Part shown: positions 11,399-13,581 of the stretch, piece after piece | Numbering within the stretch: position 1 is the stretch's first letter | Layout: every line of letters starts with the position of its first letter | Assembly (NCBI GenBank): GCA_016290335.1 | Contig: JAEETM010000089.1 | Coordinates: forward strand, 1 to 13,581 | Source: Treponema sp. | GTDB taxonomy: Bacteria; Spirochaetota; Spirochaetia; Treponematales; Treponemataceae | Reading direction: 5' to 3' | Length of the DNA stretch: 13,581 bases | Notes under the pieces: model-generated | The model's input: the letters and a program-made list of their open reading frames with translations, nothing else | What the model was told of the DNA's origin: nothing | The model's database searches: none | Program-made: the position numbers and the translations under genes

Positions 11399-13581
11399 TT
11401 ATGCCTTACGTGGCTTTCGGAATAATGCCCAGCCGAATACACCGATTACAGCAATTGCAAGAATGAATCCTACGATATTACCGTTACCGCTGAACATGCT
11501 TCCAAGCTGGTATACTACAAAGGCTACTGCATAAGCAAGTCCACACTGCCAGCCGATTGCAGCCCAAGTCCATTTACGGCTGTTCATTTCGCGCTTGATA
11601 GCACCGATTGCCGCAAAACATGGAGCACACAACAGGTTGAAAATAAGGAATGACATACCAGCCGGATGAGTAAATGCTTCTGCAAGAGCAGCCCAGGTAT
11701 CAGCACCACCGTAAAGAACACCCATTGTACCAACAATATTTTCTTTTGCAACAAGACCTGTAATGGAAGCAACAGCAGCCTGCCAGTTACCCCAACCTAC
11801 AGGAGCAAAAATCCAGGCGATAAGTCCGCCAAGCTTAGCAAGAATACTTACATCCATCTGATCTTCTTCAAGCATTCCAAAGCCTTCTTCTGCCCAGCCA
11901 AAGTTAGAAAGGAACCAGATTACGATTGTAGAAAGAAGGATGATTGTACCGGCCTTCTTAATGAATGACCAGCCACGTTCCCACATAGAGCGCATTACAT
12001 TTCCAAATGTTGGCCAGTGGTAAGCAGGAAGCTCCATTACAAACGGAGCAACTTCACCCATAAAAGGCTTTGTCTTTTTAAGGATAATTCCAGAACAGAT
12101 GATTGCAGCAATACCAATAAAGTAAGCTGATGTTGCAACCCATGCAGAACCACCAAAAATAGCACCAGCTACAAGAGCAATGAACGGAACCTTAGCACCA
12201 CAAGGAATAAAGGTTGTTGTCATGATTGTCATGCGGCGGTCGCGTTCATTTTCGATTGTACGGCAGGCCATAATTCCAGGAATACCACAACCAGTTCCAA
12301 TAAGAACAGGAATAAATGATTTACCGGAAAGTCCAAAACGGCGGAAAATACGATCAAGAATAAATGCAATTCGTGCCATGTAACCGCAGGCTTCAAGGAA
12401 TGCAAGGAAGATGAACAGAACAAGCATCTGTGGAACGAAACCGAGAACTGCACCAACACCGGCAACAATACCGTCAAGGATTAAACCACTAAGCCAGTCT
12501 GCACAGCCGATTGCTTCAAGTCCGCTTCCAATAAGGGCAGGAATACCAGGAACCCATACACCAAAGTCAGCAGGATCTGGCCCCTCTTCTCCATACTTGG
12601 CAGCCATTTCATTAGCTTCGGCTAACACTTCCGGAGTAATTTCCATTGGTTCAGAAGCTTCCATTGTTTCATCATCTACAACTATATAAGTTGATTCACC
12701 ATTTTCGTATGCTTCAAGGATTGCGGCTGTATCGCCATACTCTTCGGCAGCCTCTTCGTAAGCACCGGTACCAATTCCAAACAGGTGATAACCGTCACCG
12801 AACAAACCGTCGTTTGCCCAGTCGGTAGCAGCAGCACCAACAGTTACCATAGAAACATAATAAACAAGCCACATTACAACTGCAAAAATCGGGAGTGCAA
12901 GCCAGCGGTTTGTAACAACCTTATCAATCTTGTCTGAAGTTGTGAGCTTTGTACGGTTTTTCTTTGTAACACACTTTTTGATAATAGATTCAATATATTT
13001 ATATCTTTCTGCTGTAATAATTGATTCAGAATCATCATCGAGTTCTTTTTCACATGATTTAATATCTGCTTCAATGTGAGAAAGTTTGTCCTGACTTACA
13101 CCAAGAGCAGCAATTACCTTTTCATCACGTTCAAAAAGTTTTACAGAATACCAGCGGTGCTGCTCTTCCGGCAAATCGTGAACAATTGCTTCTTCAATAT
13201 GTGCCAGAGCATGTTCTACGCAGCCTTCAAAACGATGCTTGTAAAGCATTGGCTTACGTGCATTAGCTTTGTTTACTGCAATTTCTGCAGCTTCAAGACA
13301 ACCAGTTCCCTTCAAAGCAGAAATCTCTACTACAGGGCAGCCAAGCTCCTGCTCCATTGCATCAATGTGAATCTTGTCACCGTTTTTCTTTACAACATCC
13401 ATCATGTTAACGGCAACTACCATAGGAATACCAAGCTCTGCAAGCTGAGTTGTTAGATAAAGGTTTCGCTCAAGGTTTGTACCGTCTACAATGTTTAAGA
13501 TTGCATCAGGACGCTGCTGAACAAGATAATCTCTTGATACTACCTCTTCCAGTGTATATGGAGAAAGTGAATAAATACCAG
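11399..13581 (-). CDS. feoB: Ferrous iron transport protein B (5' end outside window)
   Basis: About 727 codons of a GTP-driven Fe2+ importer of the inner membrane. Upstream of the first in-frame ATG (13423) the frame stays open to the window edge and reads GIYSLSPYTLEEVVSRDY, the sequence right after the G3 motif, so G1 and the true start lie outside. G4 is NMMD and G5 is SALKGTG. The helical GDI-like region leads to the first membrane segment (WLALPIFAVVMWLVYYV). The two Gate modules are present: IPVLIGTGCGIPGIMACRT with FIPCGAKVPF, and ASITGLVAKENIVGTMGVLYG with NLLCAPCFAAIGAIKRE. An acidic insertion after the first membrane segment is described separately. feoA is presumably upstream, beyond the window. 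Stop is TAA at 11399-11401. Confidence 0.97.
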   Translation of the reverse strand, partial: GIYSLSPYTLEEVVSRDYLVQQRPDAILNIVDGTNLERNLYLTTQLAELGIPMVVAVNMMDVVKKNGDKIHIDAMEQELGCPVVEISALKGTGCLEAAEIAVNKANARKPMLYKHRFEGCVEHALAHIEEAIVHDLPEEQHRWYSVKLFERDEKVIAALGVSQDKLSHIEADIKSCEKELDDDSESIITAERYKYIESIIKKCVTKKNRTKLTTSDKIDKVVTNRWLALPIFAVVMWLVYYVSMVTVGAAATDWANDGLFGDGYHLFGIGTGAYEEAAEEYGDTAAILEAYENGESTYIVVDDETMEASEPMEITPEVLAEANEMAAKYGEEGPDPADFGVWVPGIPALIGSGLEAIGCADWLSGLILDGIVAGVGAVLGFVPQMLVLFIFLAFLEACGYMARIAFILDRIFRRFGLSGKSFIPVLIGTGCGIPGIMACRTIENERDRRMTIMTTTFIPCGAKVPFIALVAGAIFGGSAWVATSAYFIGIAAIICSGIILKKTKPFMGEVAPFVMELPAYHWPTFGNVMRSMWERGWSFIKKAGTIILLSTIVIWFLSNFGWAEEGFGMLEEDQMDVSILAKLGGLIAWIFAPVGWGNWQAAVASITGLVAKENIVGTMGVLYGGADTWAALAEAFTHPAGMSFLIFNLLCAPCFAAIGAIKREMNSRKWTWAAIGWQCGLAYAVAFVVYQLGSMFSGNGNIVGFILAIAVIGVFGWALFRKPRKA
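12569..12778 (-). other. Acidic extracytoplasmic insertion within feoB
   Basis: Between the first and second membrane segments of FeoB lies a stretch of about 70 residues rich in Glu and Asp (for example YEEAAEEYGDTAAILEAYE and DDETMEASEPMEITPEV), ending before the conserved VWVPGIPALIG. E. coli FeoB has only a short loop here. From memory, similar insertions occur in clostridial FeoB proteins. It could concentrate cations at the entry side; this is inference. Confidence 0.6.

Overview
The window looks like chromosomal DNA of a low-to-moderate-GC host-associated spirochaete, most likely a gut or rumen Treponema. This is inferred from A/T-rich intergenic DNA, several short lipoproteins with relaxed lipoboxes (LISC, LVSC, SIGC), and recalled similarity of the conserved proteins. 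There is no rRNA, tRNA, CRISPR array, integrase or insertion sequence, and no species assignment is possible from sequence alone.

Left part (1-5306). A gene-free stretch of about 450 bp ends in five back-to-back inverted repeats. It is followed by a minus-strand orphan LivJ-type amino-acid-binding lipoprotein. Divergent from that is an unrecognised lipoprotein. Next come a THUMP-domain rRNA methyltransferase with a tightly coupled TetR regulator 2 nt downstream, and a second unrecognised lipoprotein with its own promoter and a terminator. Centre (5400-7016): an isolated glycerol kinase gene (glpK), apparently expressed from a leaderless promoter behind a 14-bp tandem repeat, ending at a strong bidirectional terminator.

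Right part (7047-13581). Everything is on the minus strand and most of it concerns metals. In transcription order: ferrous-iron transporter feoB (its 5' end lies outside the window), a small Cys-rich FeoB-associated membrane protein and a terminator; a broken glutathione peroxidase; a broken ZIP-family metal importer; then an ArsR/SmtB zinc sensor, a P1B-2 Zn/Cd/Pb-exporting ATPase with an extreme His/Cys-rich tail, an uncertain 124-aa ORF and a small XRE regulator. Three copies of a 16-bp imperfect palindrome sit just upstream of the sensor gene and are probably its operators. The expected circuit is zinc binding to the sensor, release of the operators, and transcription of sensor plus exporter.

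The most unusual observation is in 10285-11056. The peroxidase and the ZIP transporter seem to have been cut down by about six separate internal deletions, most of them apparently at short repeated sequences. The remaining pieces still read as intact, well-conserved protein. Both are non-functional as read (the peroxidase has lost its catalytic Cys/Sec and Gln segments; the transporter has lost much of its metal pathway). This could be recent deletion-driven decay or an assembly problem. Other points are three genes that look leaderless, the operator cluster, the hairpin array with mutually exclusive pairings, and an unexplained ORF/XRE pair at the end of the zinc-export operon.
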